DNA from: an uncultured Oscillospiraceae bacterium
GTDB taxonomy: Bacteria > Bacillota > Clostridia > Oscillospirales > Oscillospiraceae
DNA: 6,786 nucleotides
NCBI GenBank assembly: GCA_934569215.1
Contig: CAKTKF010000061.1
Coordinates: forward strand, 1 to 6,786
Direction: 5' to 3'
The notes beneath the pieces are model-generated. The model worked only from the letters and a program-made list of their open reading frames with translations. It had not been told where the DNA came from and made no database searches. Position numbers and translations under genes: made by a program. Each line of letters begins with the position of its first letter. Position 1 is the stretch's first letter. Positions 5,539 to 6,786 of this stretch are shown here, piece by piece.

Positions 5539-5550
5539 CATTTTCATCAT

Positions 5551-6786
5551 TCAAACACCACTATATTCCAGATATGTACCCCGACGAGCCAGGGCGGCGG
5601 CGCATTTTTCGCAGAGGTAGTCCTCCGTGAGCAGCGCCTCCGGCGCGCCCTCCGCTGTCCCGCCGCAGCGGGTGCAGGCGGGGATCGTTACTACCTTGTT
5701 TTCAAATATCCAGTAGGCCGTCCCCGAGGGTACCACCGTGGAAAAGTCGAAGCGGTCGGTCTTGTGGCCTTCCAGCTTTCCGTAATTGTAAATGTTGGAG
5801 TCCCGTACCTGAATCACATCGTCGTCGAACATCTTTTCCAGCAGCAGATAGTGTCCGCCCCGGGTCCAATAGCCCTTGGTCTGGACGCAGACCACCACAT
5901 AGCCCTCCCGCATGGCGTCTCTGGCTTCCCGCCACTCGAAGGTCTTTTTCTTCAGGTAAAAGCCCATCTGCGCCGGGGCGACGACGAACAGGGTGCCGTC
6001 GGTGCCGTTCTGGAAGCAGTAGCCGCCGTAGCGGCGGCACATCTCCGGCGGCGTCAGCTCGGTGTCGGACATGTAGGTCGCCAGCATGGCCATGGTGGTG
6101 ATGCCGCAGCCGTGGGTGGTGATCTTATACCCGCCGTACATGGTGGTGGGGTAGTCCTGCTGGAGGTAAAGCTGGGCTTCCGGGTAGCGCTGGTGTCCCA
6201 CATCGGGATAAAGCAGATCGGAGGCGGTGACCGGGGCGGTCTGCGCCGCCGTACCCAGGGTGATGGCGCTGTAGTCGATTTCGGCGGGGTATTTTTCCCG
6301 CGCCTGAGCAATCTTTTCCCCGCCAAGGGCGGCGGTCAGGTCTTTCCGGGCGGCGTCGTACCAGATGTCGGTGCTGCCCTTGAAAAAGATCACGTGATAG
6401 CCCAGATCCGAGCGGAGGATGTCCACGTCCCCGCTCTGACGAGCATCGTCAAAGCACCAGGCGTCCAGCACGGGGGTCAGCTGCCCCTTGCGGAGCTTCT
6501 GGTACAGGCCGCCGTTCAGGGCGGAACCGGCGTCGGCGGATTTTTTGTTGGCAAAATCCGCAAAGATTGCGTCATCGGTGGATTTGTTGCTGCCGCGCAT
6601 ACTGTCTTTTTTCAGAGCCTTTTCGTAATCCTCCACCAGCGTTTGGGCGGAGGTCAGGCAGGCGTCCCACAGTTCTTCGGAGCACGTCACGGTGCCGTCC
6701 GGCGCCACGGTGACGGTCTCCGTCCCGTCCTCCGGCGCCTGGGGAACCAGCAGAATGTGGCGGATGTCCACCAGTTTGCCGCTGCT
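5551..6786 (-). CDS. Parvulin-like / C39-like cysteine peptidase / zinc-ribbon protein (N-terminus beyond window)
   Basis: The last 411 residues are visible; the frame is open to the window edge, so the start is not seen. Numbered from the first visible codon, residues about 8-135 look like a peptidyl-prolyl isomerase of the parvulin type: it opens with DIRHILLVP, then SADAGSALNGGLYQKL, and closes with SDLGYHVIFF. Residues about 205-365 resemble the C39_2 peptidase family: THGCGITTMAML with the presumed nucleophile C227, GGHYLLLE with H312, and VRDSN with D329. The C-terminus holds CTRCG (C371, C374) and CEKCA (C392, C395), a probable zinc ribbon. Proteins with parvulin or C39_2 domains are often exported, and a signal peptide may lie outside the window; the zinc ribbon would be unusual outside the cell. 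The gene is convergent with the lipoprotein operon and has its own terminator. Substrate and role are unknown. Confidence 0.8.
   Translation of the reverse strand, partial: SSGKLVDIRHILLVPQAPEDGTETVTVAPDGTVTCSEELWDACLTSAQTLVEDYEKALKKDSMRGSNKSTDDAIFADFANKKSADAGSALNGGLYQKLRKGQLTPVLDAWCFDDARQSGDVDILRSDLGYHVIFFKGSTDIWYDAARKDLTAALGGEKIAQAREKYPAEIDYSAITLGTAAQTAPVTASDLLYPDVGHQRYPEAQLYLQQDYPTTMYGGYKITTHGCGITTMAMLATYMSDTELTPPEMCRRYGGYCFQNGTDGTLFVVAPAQMGFYLKKKTFEWREARDAMREGYVVVCVQTKGYWTRGGHYLLLEKMFDDDVIQVRDSNIYNYGKLEGHKTDRFDFSTVVPSGTAYWIFENKVVTIPACTRCGGTAEGAPEALLTEDYLCEKCAAALARRGTYLEYSGV

Noticed and set aside
1..6786. CRISPR array, tRNA, rRNA or transposase
   Set aside because: No regularly spaced long repeats, cloverleaf, rRNA motif or transposase-like protein was seen in any frame.

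Overview
The window looks like chromosome of a GC-rich, endospore-forming member of the Clostridia, plausibly Oscillospiraceae-like. The main reason is a full-length Spo0A with an almost unchanged DNA-binding domain. Strong GGAGG ribosome binding sites, TTGACA-type promoters and hairpin/U-tract terminators also fit Gram-positive Firmicutes. The placement is inferred from protein character, not from a search.

Layout. (1) Positions 1-2695, minus strand: an apparent two-gene peptidase operon. A complete M3-family zinc oligoendopeptidase (932-2695) is followed by the N-terminal three quarters of an M18 aspartyl aminopeptidase (1-932, cut by the window edge). Stop and start overlap as TAATG. Together they would shorten imported oligopeptides and then trim acidic N-terminal residues. 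(2) Positions 2696-2975: a divergent regulatory region. A good minus-strand promoter serves the peptidases and a weaker plus-strand one serves spo0A. Between them lies a 10-bp-phased run of Spo0A-box-like decamers, two of them identical. (3) Positions 2976-3755, plus strand: spo0A, followed by a long hairpin terminator. (4) Positions about 3885-5460: a visibly AT-richer cassette with a minus-strand 60-residue ribbon-helix-helix regulator and, divergent from it, a probable two-gene operon of a lipoprotein and a two-helix membrane protein. The lipoprotein gene has a strong extended -10 promoter and a leader that can fold into a three-way junction beginning almost at the predicted transcription start. 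(5) Positions 5505-6786, minus strand: a terminator, then a large protein (start outside the window) that joins a parvulin-like segment, a C39-like cysteine peptidase domain and a C-terminal four-cysteine ribbon.

How it may fit together (inference): the 0A-box array could let Spo0A~P control its own gene and the adjacent peptide-degrading operon. The AT-rich cassette between two terminators looks like an acquired, self-contained surface module with its own small regulator. The best candidates for something undescribed are the structured leader with its flanking inverted repeats, the phased 0A-box array, and the parvulin/C39/zinc-ribbon fusion.
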